A stretch of 64,000 bases of DNA, from contig NC_087066.1 of assembly GCF_963678635.1 (NCBI RefSeq), forward strand, positions 51,912,312-51,976,311, in the 5' to 3' direction. The translations under genes were made by a program, and so were the position numbers. Below the pieces are notes generated by a model. That model searched no databases. It saw only the letters and a program-made list of their open reading frames with translations, and was not told where the DNA came from. Positions within the stretch are counted from its first letter, which is position 1. Every line of letters starts with the position of its first letter. Below, in pieces: positions 31,301-42,805 of this stretch. Origin of the DNA: Symsagittifera roscoffensis. Lineage: Eukaryota > Xenacoelomorpha > Acoela > Convolutidae.

Positions 31301-34300
31301 GGTTCTTGTTATATTTGTAGTACTTGTCTGTTTTCGTTGGTCAGTCTTTACAATAACTGGATTTTTTCTTCAAAAAATTATATATGTTCTACAATAATGG
31401 GCCTTTTTCATTCTTTAAAGTAGCATATTACTCTATCTCATTCGACTATTATTTCCGGCAGCTGATTATGCGTTGAAACCATGAATTAAAAACAGTAAGG
31501 TTGTGTATGTTTGTAGTTTTTTTTGGAGTTGAGATAAAGTTGTTTGCAAACTTTTGATGTGCTAACATTCTGAATTTTTCGAAAGTTAAATTTTTGCTAA
31601 TTTCGCAAATTTCATTGCTTATTTTACTCAGAATGAACTTTTGTCTTCCGGTGTGTTTTAATTTTTTATTTTTGTCTATGAAAAAAATCAGGTACCACAA
31701 ATATTTTTCAGAATGGATTGAGTGCTATATGATTGTGAAACCCTCTATGACGTGATTCGACGTGATCAAAATACCGAAAAGTTTTCTCAGACTTTAGAAA
31801 AATCGATTTGAGGTGTACGATTTTTAGTCTAATTTCGAGCGAATGAACCAAGCGAGGGGGCTTATAATAGTAGTTCTTATAATTCAAATTTGCTGTTTTA
31901 GTTTAAATCCGGTTATTTTAATTTTAGAAGTTTTTAGCGCCTTATTTTGATTTAATTTTTTTCTTTGTTTTTCGAAGAATATTGTTGTGGAATATACTTA
32001 ATTTTTTTAAATTCGTTTTTCGATGAAAAATATCATGTAATTTGTTTAATTTTCCATTACTTTCCAATATGCCTAATTACTAGTTGCTCAGTAACTGGCC
32101 ATCTTTGTTGTTCCGACCATTTAAAAAATGTAGAGGCAATTTCGATTTAGTTTTAGTCAAGTGTAATTAGTTTTTGGAGTTTTGTAACGTCGTTTTGAGA
32201 ATCAAAAACTCAAAAAAAACTGACAAAATGTTTTAACATTTTATTTTTTTTGTCCAGTTTGCCTGTGTTTCTATAACTGTCGAATATGCCTAAGTTGTAA
32301 TTTTTTAGTCCAGATTATTTTATCACACCACGCAGAAAAAACGACACTAATTTGAAAGAAAGAAAGTTTGTGTTTTTAAGACTATGGTCGGAACATTCTG
32401 TGGTACTTGCACAGTAATAGGCTATTCTCGTTTTTTTGCTATTTGCTTGCAATGACGAACTTGGTCAGGTCATTCGTTGCTAATTGCATAACCACCTGCT
32501 ATTCTTGTTCACGAACTGTACTACGTGAAATAAGTTCTGAAATTAACGCCGTGTTTTTCTTTTATTTTTGCCAATTTATAGGCTGTATATTATTGTTAAG
32601 TATAGAATATGTTCCACAAAATTCGTCGTTTTTTTTCGACAGCTTTCAATTCAAATTATCTCAGTTTTGCTACCGGCTTGTTTTTGATCTACAAGTTATA
32701 ACCAGTTTATCGGTTCTTTTCCAAGTTTCTGGCTTGTTTTTGAGCCTAAAAAATTTATTGCGAGCATGAATGGCAAAATTTTCATATTTTGTTTTCCGAA
32801 CATCCAGGACCGATGAATAAAGATTTACCTCTGCAGCGAGTTTTTGGGATAGAAGTTCATCTTATGAAATATTTTGTAATTGTCCGAGACTTTTTCCAGT
32901 GAACGACTTCTAAATTTGACAATGTGAGCGCTCCTTTTGAGGTTTGGTCGGCAGGTGCGCTGACATGCTCCATTTACCGCTATTTAAATTTTACTACGTC
33001 GCTTTATGTAACGTTGCTTCCCCCCCCCCCCCCCTCTCTCCTATCTTTCTGATTTGTTAGTCCAAAAGATGAAGCCAGTCAAATTTAGAAGGGCTAGAAA
33101 TTTCAAAGATTTCGAAATAAAACCACGGAAAACCAATTTTGACAAAATGCTTCGATTCGTATGGAGCAAAAATGTGGAATGAAATGCCGGAGTTTGTGTA
33201 GGAAATCGAAATAATAATAACATTAAAAAAATAGCTAAAAACATATCTATTTAGGGCTCACTTTTAACTTGAGGAATGTCATTGTGCTTCATTTTACTAA
33301 TGAATTTTGGATACTGGCTAATCCTACAATATTTATTATTACGATTATTGTTCCGACTTTCGAAGAAAACGGAATATTTATGCTTGGTGTGGTATTTTCA
33401 TTCAGTCAATTTTCGGCGATCGAAATAATAGTTTTCAACAAATTTTTTTATACCCTATTGAAGATATTGACTCCCTTAATTCAAATTTGAAAAGATATTT
33501 TACCTCCGATCATTTTTTGTTAAGTTCTGAAGTTAAAAAATTGCCGATTTGGCCATGTTTTGGACTACATTATGCGCGCTTTGAAGCTATTATTCACAAA
33601 GCTGAAAGCTTAACGCGAATTATTTAAACATGGCGAATTATCCCGCTCAACAAAAATGGTCCAAATTGAATTGAGGCTAGCTAATCGATCATTTTAAGTT
33701 CCTATGAATCATTTTTTTTCACTTGATCTTTGATATTGCCCAAAGTTTGTAGTATTTCAATACTTTTTTTTCCAAAAAGTATTCAATATGGATTAAGGGA
33801 CAGTAAGAACGGAAGATTCAGGGTTTCAATTATGCCTATTGGAACGAAAGTTTTTGTCAAGTATTGTCAGCTTATTGTTCTTACTTTCGTAATGAAAGTA
33901 ACAGAATGTTTGTGCTCGGGCTGGGTTTTTTCTTCAGACAAATTTCGACTTTTTAACTAGCCATTTTTGACTGAATTTTTATACATCATTCGAGAGGTAT
34001 TGTTGTCCTGAGCCTAAATTTGAAAGGCAGTCGGAACATTCAAGGCCTAGCCCTGATACGAGCAGTCTTGTTTTAATTTGGGTTCATTTCTAATTGAACG
34101 TTGGGGTTTGGCTTTCTCGAAGTAATTTCCTGAAGCCCATCTGCCTTCGAGACAAACTAATGAAAATTTTGGTAGATCTAGTTGGTTTCGCCTTTTTTCA
34201 AGCAATGTTTTTGACTTAATGGCTCTCTTTATGTCGGCTACCATGGCATACTATGTTAATATGCATTGCAAGTGATGTGAAGCTTCGCTTCACCTGTGTT

Positions 34301-35435
34301 GAAAAGTGTAATGGCGTTTGTATCGAATGAGTAAGTGAAGGAAAGGCTTTTTCAGACTTTCTGTTTTTGGTATTAATAGTAGGTTTTTTGATTTTTTGTT
34401 AATTGTTGAAATATTTCTAAAGAACCACTTGTGCTCCTCATTTACAATGAGCTCGTAATTTTTTTCAGGCTTGAATGCTTTGATTCTAAGAGATCCAAAA
34501 AAGTTATACTTTTTCGTCCATAAATTTCGTTCAGTTTGGTCAAATTTCTGTTGTCGTCTTTCTCGCTTATTGCACGGTGCACGAATCTCTGTCTCGTTTC
34601 TCTGTGAAAGTATATTAACCATGACATATGGGTCATCGCAACTGAGTTACATCAGGAAATGTTTCTAATTTCTAGAAATTTCTTAACTGATTCGTTGCCT
34701 TTTTTCCTGTTTACATGGCGAAACAAAAGTGCAGAATGTGAACAATTCTGAGTCAAAAACCTTTCCTTTTTGAAGTAACTTTAGTGTTGATTGAAACGGG
34801 TTGTTATAGACCATTCACTATTTCTGTCCCTCAAATTAGAAGTTTGTTTGACAGGTGAGCTGTTCAAAATGCGATACTACGTTGCCATTCTTTTCGGCGA
34901 GTGCTGCGCTACAGCGAGCGGAGTCGGCTTCTCGGGATTCGACCAATCAAAACGAGCGCAGTTTGACAGCGTCCTCAATATGCGCATATTTGACTGCATT
35001 TTTCCATGCAGTCCTAAACTTCTGATGGAAGGCTGGCATATCACTATCTCACAATGGCTAAGATATTCAGTGTATGAAAGAGTTCCAGTCATGAAAACGC
35101 TGGCCGTTTTCTTGGCATCGGCATTATGGCACGGTTTCTACACGGGTATTCTACTGGGAATTGGCTATGGAGCGGTTTTAGTTCTAGCCTCTCGGAAAAT
35201 GCGGAGACTACTTCGTCACAGAGTCAACACCGACTCTAAACTTGTTCAGCTAACTTATGACGTCATAACAACAGCTGTTTCGGTTTTGTTCAGCACGCCT
35301 TTTATGTTGATATACAACGCCAACGATGCAGATAAAGTGTTGCCACTGGTCAAAAGCTTTCTCTGGATGCCAACAGTTATATGCATATTAGTCGCTCTAT
35401 TGCCAATACAGAGACCTAAATCCAAAACATCCTAG
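25306..35435 (+). CDS. MBOAT1/2-like lysophospholipid acyltransferase (5 exons)
   Basis: Exons 25306-25342, 25883-26156, 26769-27016, 27416-27634 and 34855-35435; intron phases 1, 2, 1, 1 all fit, giving 452 residues. It is an ER multi-pass membrane O-acyltransferase of the MBOAT family; relatives re-acylate lysophospholipids. Visible family features are GPCTPYKAVNDY (the GPxxxY signature), ASGVGFSGFDQSKRAQFDSV (matching GxGFxGYD of MBOAT1/2) and SALWHGFYTG with the catalytic histidine. The second conserved residue is odd: the usual WN of the WNxxxxxWL block reads WH (His codon 35037-35039). The C-terminus ends PIQRPKSKTS, shorter than in vertebrates. Exon 1 (12 residues) is chosen only by its strong donor GTAAGT and phase, so the N-terminus is tentative. 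Intron 4 (7.2 kb) carries a tandem array. Confidence 0.88.
26191..26388 (+). repeat. tRNA-derived SINE in MBOAT intron 2
   Basis: The head GCAGACGTGGTCGAGTGGGT has an A box, and GCGTTTGAATTCAAC is a B-box remnant. The G+C-rich body includes AGTCCTGCattgaGCAGGAC, a 7-bp inverted pair, and it ends GGGCTAATAAAAAA. The structure is that of a retroposed SINE and differs from the GCTGAGTGGTTAGTG family. Confidence 0.75.
27720..31984. repeat. Four-copy tandem array of a 1.03-kb unit in MBOAT intron 4
   Basis: Units begin at the TGGCTAGTGTGTGAGA block near 27855, 28893, 29924 and 30956 and the last ends near 31985. Copies are near identical over their whole length, with single-base changes and a few indels. 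Each unit starts with a tRNA-like SINE head (AGTGTGTGAGACTCTTAATC, CCGCAGAGGTAGCC) and its GATAATTCGAACATC tail. The - strand frames of 71-83 codons at 30454 and 31449 are repeat by-products. 27720-27845 holds the family's usual upstream segment. Confidence 0.92.
32386..32430 (+). repeat. Conserved hairpin repeat, copy 2
   Basis: GGTCGGAACATT then CTGTGGTACTTGCACAG (32398-32414; one stem base changed) and a degraded right side. Upstream ACGACACTAATTTGAA matches the flank of the 51153 copy, so the repeat unit is longer than the hairpin. Confidence 0.7.
33020..33034. repeat. 15-base poly-C tract
   Basis: Uninterrupted C run followed by a CT-rich stretch, in MBOAT intron 4. Confidence 0.9.
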
Positions 35436-35637
35436 TGCCTACAAGCCAGTGACGTTGGCAAGTTTACAGTGTTGATTTTAAACTGATTTTTTTCTTCGTT
35501 AGCTTGCCTAACAGCTTGCTTGTTTTGAATACCGATTGTTCTGAGAATTCGGTTTTTCAAGATTTGAGATTTTTTTTAGAGTAAGTGAAAGTTTTGACCT
35601 CTGAACTGAATACGTCACTGGCCAGCCCAAAATCAGT

Positions 35638-35655
35638 AATAAACTGCTAAATAAA
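35638..35655 (+). terminator. Two AATAAA polyadenylation signals after the MBOAT gene
   Basis: AATAAA at 35638-35643 and 35650-35655, about 200 bases after the stop codon. Confidence 0.55.
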
Positions 35656-35659
35656 GTAA

Positions 35660-36211
35660 ACCAGTTGGAAAAGTTGTCGATCAATCCATCCGATGTTTAA
35701 ATTATTCGAAAACGAAAATAAGACATGTTCTCGAAATGTTTGAAAAATCAAACACTTGAAAGTTAATTGTTTGATTTTTTACAGATTTTCACCTTACCTG
35801 AACTAAATTTTTGTTTTTTGAACATTTGAGATCAGATAGAGGGAACTTATTGTTAATGGGTAGTTTTAATTAATTTGCTCAATTTTGCGAATAACGTTGT
35901 ATGAAAAGGAACATTGAAACGCTAGCGTTGAATTGGTGCAATTTAGGAACTGATAAAACATAGTTATGATGTGATGTTAATAACGTTCTGGGCCGAATAA
36001 ATTTAAAAATAATAGTAACAGAATCTAATAACGTATTGTTAATTGAAGAAAAGTGTGTAGTTGGTTTGTTGGTGCTAAAACATCTTCTTCCCTTTCTTTA
36101 TTCCAGGTGTGACCATTTAATCTCATTTCTGTTATTCGTATGTAGCCAAAGCAGCATTTACTTAGATTAAAACGCTTTTTACACTCGAACAACTCTCATT
36201 TCAAACGGAGA
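35660..36211. other. Intergenic DNA, no gene
   Basis: AT-rich sequence without recognisable coding or repeat structure. Confidence 0.4.
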
Positions 36212-36368
36212 GGAGTGCGGTCAAAAAGTAGACATGACATTAAGTAGACAAATCGTAAGCGAAGCACAATCGAGATGAGAAAACAAACGTACGAAGTATT
36301 TTCTTTCCTTTATTCTGATTGGCTTACGACGTGTCTACTTTATGACATGGCTACTTTATGCTGTAACC
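36212..36368. mobile_element. Short palindromic MITE (157 bp)
   Basis: Left end GGAGTGCGGTCAAAAAGTAG and right end TATGCTGTAACC are imperfect inverted repeats. The arms repeat AAGTAGACA motifs and fold along most of the length. It is the short relative of the larger element at 57714-60898. Confidence 0.75.
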
Positions 36369-36879
36369 AAAAGGACAGTAGTTACTTGGTTACTAGTTAC
36401 TCGTAGTTTAATTAATAGGTCTTAAAACCAAGCAGCATTTGAAATGCAATGGTTGTATAAATAGAATTTTTACAATCCATGTTTTTCAAAGTGAGTTCGA
36501 GTGTTATTTGTCAACGTCGTCTCCAATTTCAGTCATGCTAATATTTCTGACCATTAAAAAAGGGGATACTTTGTATTGGGTTATTTTAAAACTTTTTACA
36601 GAGTCTTTGAACGCAGTGAAGCATCTTATATAGTTTTTTTTTGTTTTCAGGAAATAGTCTTAAAATGCTCTAATAACTGCAAATGTGCATTCATACATAT
36701 TGCAGCATTTATCAATAGTTTGAGGTGTATATCCAGTTTTTGAGTACTTTTGCTAAAAGGTAGGCAGATTACGCTCTTTAATTATGGAAGTGGAAATGGC
36801 GCAGAAAAACGTAAACGACTTTTGCGTTCGAAAGTATATTTACACATGCGAGCGTAGTGTAGTTGTACGAGTATGCTTT

Positions 36880-37425
36880 TTCAGTCGCAAATATTGGTGC
36901 GAATTTTGGGGTAACTTTACGGCTTTTTGATAGCATGTGCTTTGCAATTCGAATAGTAATAAGTTAACACAGTTGATACATTTTAATTTCATCAATTGAA
37001 CCGGAAAAAGCTAATTGTATCAAACAACATAACAATAATAAAAACACGATTTCAGAAGTTTTCTTACTCAATATATCTCGAAATTTTTTTGAAATGCATA
37101 ATTTATACATAATGTGGCTTTATGCTTTCCAATTTTTTACATATAAATTAGTATAGATTTGTGGTATTCCAAAGTTATTACTTGCAAAATTGTGTCTATT
37201 TTATTTGGTGCGGCTTTTGCTGCATAGCAATGGCAATTTTATTTGTGTCTAGTTTTTGCCGGTTAAGCGTTTGTGGCCGAGAGGGAAGGGCGTGAGACTC
37301 CAATTCTCGAGGTAGCAGGCTCAAAGCCCATACGTAGTAAAGTTTTACTAATTCGTGGCTTATCTTTCTTTTATTTCACTTAATAAAGCTGCTTTTTTGT
37401 CGTGGTCTCGCTTCGCCTCTGTGTG
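36880..37425 (+). repeat. Composite dispersed repeat with internal tRNA-like SINE
   Basis: The left half (GTCGCAAATATTGGTGCG, GTTAACACAGTTGATACA, GAAATGCATAATTTAT) matches 42223-42510. The right half has a tRNA-Ser/Leu-like head at 37267-37345 (TGTGGCCGAGAGGGAAGGGC, damaged B box) and the tail CTAATTCGTGGCTTATC and GTCGTGGTCTCGC. Confidence 0.7.
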
Positions 37426-38699
37426 TTTACATAATTTGGCCTAGTTAGTTTGGATGCGTTTAGCTTATTATCATCCAGATTATTGCATGCAAACATTTTG
37501 TTTTATTTATATTTTGTGTGACTTTTGCTGCATAATTCCTCGCTATTTTTAATTGAATTTCGTAGATAGATGTTTTCAAAAAAAGACCTTTTTTTCAGCT
37601 TACTTGCGTGCATCGACTCTTTTCCAACTGTCTCTTGGCTATGTTCGTTTTACACGAAAAGTTATGCACCAGAAGTAATAATTGCTAGGGTGAAATGTTA
37701 TATCATATTCAATCCTTTTCAGTCGTGATTCGAACGACATCAAAAATAATTCAAAATTTTTTTTGCAGTGTTGAGAAACTGGTTTATTTTTTTTGTTTTA
37801 GCTCAAGTTTGTGCGAGTGATGTGAGCACGCAGATTTTTATAAAGGATAATCCGTGAAGTTTAAATCTTGGGGATCAAATATTCAAAAGTTTCTGTCAGT
37901 AAATAAAAATAGATGTATGTTTTTTTCTCCATAGCTTCTGATTTAATATATTTTTCTCTGAAGATGTTTAGAAATTGTTTCGTTCTTCCTATTCTCTGAT
38001 TGTTTATTAGATTCGAGGACATTTCATCGTGAGTAGCTGCATTGTAGTGGCATAACGTGTTGTTTCGATTGAGGAGAAATAAGTAAAGAAACCAATAATT
38101 TTCTGAAAAAGTTGAGTTCGATCTGTATATTTTCTTCAATTATAAATTTTGCTCTGTTGTGTCTTCAGAGGTATTTTGCAAGTAACTCATGAGATTCAGA
38201 AATGTAGAGGTTTTTCTTAAATTTGGTTTGATCATTTCCATCAACAGCAGTTACTTTTATATAGCTTAAATGATTTGAAATAAATAATTTTTGAAGTAAA
38301 GTTACTTTTGCAATTTTGGCTTAAGTTTCTTGTCTCGCAAACGATGGGAAACCCTACTCCGTCTTTGTATGATCATAAAGAATAAGCTAAGTTTCAAAAA
38401 GTTTTAGGTGTTTTTCAAATAAAAAAAAAATAAAAGTAATTACCTCCTCCGAACCAGGCTGCGTTTTCGCGATGTCTGGGAGTAGGAATAATACCAAATT
38501 TTGAAGATATCTGAAAGGTTTTTTGTTTGAGAAATTGAGTTTGTGTCCGATATTTTTTTAGTTTTCGATTTGTGTTTCGGAAAAAAGACCCCGGTGAAAC
38601 TTGCTATATTTTGAATCCTAAACAGCCTAAGCAAATATCACAGGTGGAGCGATCGGAATGAGGTATTCGCTTATCATGTAATTGATTTTTAGAGCTTAA
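37426..38699. other. Spacer upstream of the TEX264-like gene
   Basis: No gene. 37600-37680 carries the TTTCCAACTGTCTCTTGGCTATG repeat seen also before exons at 41390 and 63660, split here by single changes. A TTTTTAG acceptor lies 7 bases before the ATG at 38700. Confidence 0.45.
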
Positions 38700-41635
38700 A
38701 TGGATTCCACCGTGTTAATTCTGATCGGCATTGGAGCTCTAATCGTAGCTTTGTTTCTAACAGTATTTTATATGTTGGTGCTATCTGGACTATTTGAGTC
38801 GGTTGACGTTAAGGCCACAAAGAAACACCTACTAAACAAGTCCAGAATAATTGCGTACAAAACATACAAAGGCTCATACGGTCAAGTTGGAGATGCATTT
38901 TCGTGGCTATGCAGAACTGCGCCATATAATGACACGATAGGAATTTATTACGACGACCCGAAAACAGTAAGTGAAGCTCCATTTAGTGATGCCGCAGACA
39001 TGCAGTGATACAAAGTTCCAAATGAGCCTCAATAAATTGTGTCGACCCCCCCCCCCCCCCCCCCCCCAAGAAATTTTTTTTGCACGCGCCACTGAAATGA
39101 GGTAAGATATTTTGGCCTACAGTTTTTAGGGTTTTATTATTTAGAAGGCTGCGCTTGGCCGAATATGGGTCTGGTTAAATCGAACCCTCGACAATATTGG
39201 TATTGAAACAAGAATAGTCGGATACTGTGTTTGCTGTGCAAATAGGACAGACTGTTCCGAGCAGTCTTAGAAAAATACGAAAAAAATGTTTGTTTTTTCA
39301 AAATTCAAATAAGTGTGAATTTTTTTCTGCTTGATGTGATAAAAAGATCTGACCGAAAAACTAGATGTTAGACTAATTTGAAAATCATAGTAAAATAAGC
39401 AAATTGTACAACAGCTTTTGAAGAAAATGATAAGAAAAACAAACAAATCATAAAATAAAAATCGAAATCAATACTCCGATGATTATTTGTGGCTACTGAT
39501 TTTGAGTGGAAAACAAAAAAATGGAAAAACCTAAAACACCCGAATACAAAGTTCCTCTCCATTTTCAATAGTCGGAACAACAAGGCTCGTTTCCAATAAA
39601 TAATGCTTTTAACTGTTTTGGGTTGTTGTTATTTTCACTATTAAGTTAATGATTAGGAGGTAGTTACGAAACCCCTTGAGACTGACATTAAATCGGTAGC
39701 TCAATAATCTTTAAGTAATTTCGTTTTGCTGACGGGAAGTTTTTCCACAATGTGACAGAAAGTTGATCAAATTTTCTTGCACTAAATTTAATATTTACCC
39801 TAATTATTTTTATTCTGATTTGTTCTTACGCTAGCAAAGAGTTGTCTAGTGGATATTCTAAGTGGTTGCTTATAACCGTACAGATAGCTGATTCGATCCC
39901 CAGCTGTCGCAAGGTCTTGCAGGCTTAGTTGCTGTTGCTTTTGTTTGCGAAGTGCATCTTCACCTCAGTGTATTCATTCTAGGTCCCTGTTGATGAATGC
40001 CGCTACATTGTCGGTGCTATTGTAGAGACTTGCGTTGAGAACAGAATGAGTTTAGAAGAAGTTATACAAAGACTAGAAGAGGAAGAGTACCAGTTCTTCC
40101 AGATGCCCGGATCAACTGACCCAGTGGAGAAAGAAGGGGAACTGGAAAAAGAAGGGGAATCGGGAAAGGGAGATGCTACTAGCGACGAGGGGGTTGGAAC
40201 TCCGATGGTCCATTGTACTTTTCCATTCGTGAACACTCTCTCAATTATGATTGCAGTCAGACGAGTTTACCCCGCTTTGCAGAAATATATTTCGGTGAGT
40301 ATCGCGCTTGTCAGTTGTTGTCACGTAGATAATCAGAAGGCAATTTCGCCAGTCTCTTTTCCACAACGCTTGAAAAGCTGAACTGTAATTTGTTGGAAGA
40401 CATTTTTAACCTATTTTTTTTTCGTACGACGAGGTTGCTTTTGTCGCCCAGAAAGCGGTGAATAAAAACTAACTTCAGGCATCAAATTTTTGCTTATTTG
40501 CTGAAGCGGAAAGCCATTTTACTTCTAATTTTTCGGATGCCTAAAACTCGTCATTTTGCATCTACAGATGTGATTTACGTGTATCATGTGCTAGAGCCAG
40601 TGTCTGATTAGCAAAAGATTGCAGGTCTGAATCGTGTGGTTTGATTTCGGTCACCATTCATGTTCTTTTCTTATCGCCACGTCAAGCATTTTCTATTTTA
40701 TGCATTTCAATTTTTTTTGTTATTTTTGATGTGTGCGAAGCGAGACTTTAAACTCAGCATATTCGAGCTTGTCTTACGTTGAATCTTTTTCTTAAAACAA
40801 CTTACTTTTTCATAAATAACATCATTATAATTGTTTAAATAAATTGAGGGCTACAATAAAATGAGTATAAAAAATTTGAACTGACAGAATTAATTAAAAA
40901 TAGCAATCTCCTAGTTCTAAGCAATTTTTGAAACACTCTTTCTGTCTGAAAAACTAGCTTACGGGTCCAAAATTTTTCTGAATTATGTCTTTTGATCTGT
41001 TAAGTAAGTTCTAAGAGTAGTGAACGTAGTGTTTCAGGAAAAAGTCTTAAAATATAGATGCACTTAAGTATATATGCTTTTTTTGAGTTCAGTTGAAATT
41101 CATCTGCTGAAAGTGACGTAAATAGCACTCTCCAAATACGAACATGCAAATGGCGCAAAAATTCGTGAACGATTTCTAGTTTCGCAAGTGGAATTGATTT
41201 TTAAGATCTCCAGCGGAAAAAAAACTTTACTTATTGATCCAGTTTTCTCAAGTTGGGTTAATCTTATCGAAAAAGTGCCGGTCATAAATCATTTTAGAAA
41301 ATAAAAGAGCTTAAAGGGCATCTATTTTTTTTCTTTGAATTCAAAAATTGAGATTTTTTCAACAAATCCAGTGTTTTTTTATGTTTACTTGCGTTCATTA
41401 CTCTTTTCCATTACTCTTGGCTGTTTTCTGTTCCAAGTTTTTGCACTTTTCTATAGTACTGTTTCAGGACAACAAGTTGAAAACTGGTGCTTATCCGTTC
41501 ATTGAATACTGCCACGACAGCACTCTTCACTTCTTGGTGCCCTGTCTGGACAACCAGAGGTTCTTTGTGCCAGAGTTCTGCGAAGAAAACAAACAGTTTG
41601 CGGCAGAAAAGTACAGTGATTTAGTCAAACATTGA
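38700..41635 (+). CDS. TEX264: TEX264-like ER membrane protein, tail-less (3 exons)
   Basis: Exons 38700-38966, 39983-40294 and 41468-41635, all phase 0, give 248 residues. Residues about 5-30 form one N-terminal membrane segment, as in TEX264, a single-pass ER protein with a GyrI-like cytosolic domain. Matches in order: IAYKTYKGSYGQVGDAF, IGIYYDDP, VPVDECRYIVGAI, CTFPFVNTLSIMIAVRRVYP and LHFLVPCLDNQRFFVPEF. A Glu/Lys/Gly-rich insert of about 25 residues (near 145-170) expands the loop before CTFPF. In vertebrates a long disordered tail with an LC3-interacting motif makes TEX264 an ER-phagy receptor; here the protein stops at LVKH soon after the folded domain. The tail may be on an unseen exon or lost. 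Confidence 0.9.
39046..39067. repeat. 22-base poly-C tract
   Basis: Uninterrupted run in TEX264 intron 1, 80 bases after the exon 1 donor. Confidence 0.95.
39838..39920 (+). repeat. tRNA-like SINE remnant in TEX264 intron 1
   Basis: A-box-like TTGTCTAGTGGATATTC and B-box-like CTGATTCGATCCCCAG at tRNA spacing. No matching acceptor stem, so probably a SINE head. Confidence 0.5.
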
Positions 41636-42222
41636 AAGAATGTACTTGTTTTCAGTTCTTGCTACCGTTCCGACCACTCTCGAAAAATGGGAAGGTATTT
41701 TTTTTCACAATGGAAAAATGGGTAGGGGGTAAAGGTTAGGTGTTTTTTTTTTTTCACCCATTCACAGACACCTCAACGAAAACTCGTGGGGTGGCTAATA
41801 CGGTATCAAATTACAGTCTTTTTATTCCTGATTCGTACTTGAAGCACATTTTCAATCTTTTTTACGGCGGGTACATAGTGGACCCTTAATATTAACATAT
41901 TCGAAGACATCCATTCTGTCTTATTTAGAGGTTTATTCACATGTTTAAGCTATTATTCCCTTGTTTTTTTTTGGAGTTAATTCGGTCCACCGTAGCCAAA
42001 AAATCAGTTCTTGACGTGTTTTGCAATTAATACCGTGGTCGGAACATTTAATACTATTTTCACAGTAGAAGGTTACTATTGTCTTGTAAGTGATAATTTT
42101 GTTAAGAGGTTAATGTGGTTTTAAAAATTTAACTTATTGATTGGGCGTGTTTTGTCTTTGTAGGTGATTATTTGTTTACACTTGCGAAGCAAAGTCTATT
42201 AGTACGATCTTTCTTTTTTTTC
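41636..42222. other. Spacer after the TEX264-like gene
   Basis: No gene. A degraded copy of the hairpin repeat is at 42037-42085 (GGTCGGAACATT retained, hairpin lost). Confidence 0.45.
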
Positions 42223-42805
42223 AACCTAAGTCGCAAATAAAAGTGCTACTTTTGGTGGCAATTTTGAATCAGCAGGCTGCGGTAGCAGTATAATATCATG
42301 TGCTTTGACATTTGATTAGTAAAAAGTTAACACAGCTGATGCATTTTAATTCATCAAATGAACCAAAAAAGTTAGTTGTTTCAAACAGCAGTACAATGAT
42401 GAAAAGCTCGATTTCAGAAACTTTCCAACTCAATGTATTTCGAATTTTTTCTTGAAATGCATAATTTATTCACAATTTGGCTTTATGCTTAACAATTTAT
42501 TACATGCAAACATGTGTCTTTTTTTTAATTTGCTGCTACTTTTGCTGCATCAAATCGGCAATTTATTACCATATGTAGCTGCGTTATTAGTGGCTAGTTT
42601 TTAGGGATTTTAAGCATCCGTGGCTGAGTGGTTAGTGCATGAGACTCAAATTAACTAGGTCGCAGATTCAAATCCGACACGTGGCTGAGTTTTTGCTAAT
42701 TCGAGGCTTATTTCTACTTTTTCTTATTTCACGATAGAGCTGCTTTTTGGCCATGTTCTTGCAAGTGTTTGCGAAGCGCAGCATCGCCTCTGTGTACTAA
42801 TTAAT
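42223..42805 (+). repeat. Composite dispersed repeat with tRNA-like SINE, second copy
   Basis: Matches 36880-37425 through GTTAACACAGCTGATGCA and GAAATGCATAATTTATTC. The tRNA-like head at 42613-42690 has A box GTGGCTGAGTGGTTAGTGC and B box GATTCAAATCC. The tail is CTAATTCGAGGCTTATTTCT and GTTTGCGAAGCGCAGC. Confidence 0.75.

Noticed and set aside
30454-31700. Two - strand ORFs of 71 and 83 codons with the same N-terminus as a conserved gene
   Set aside because: They are the same place in two copies of the 1.03-kb tandem repeat; other copies break the frame and the composition is AT-driven.
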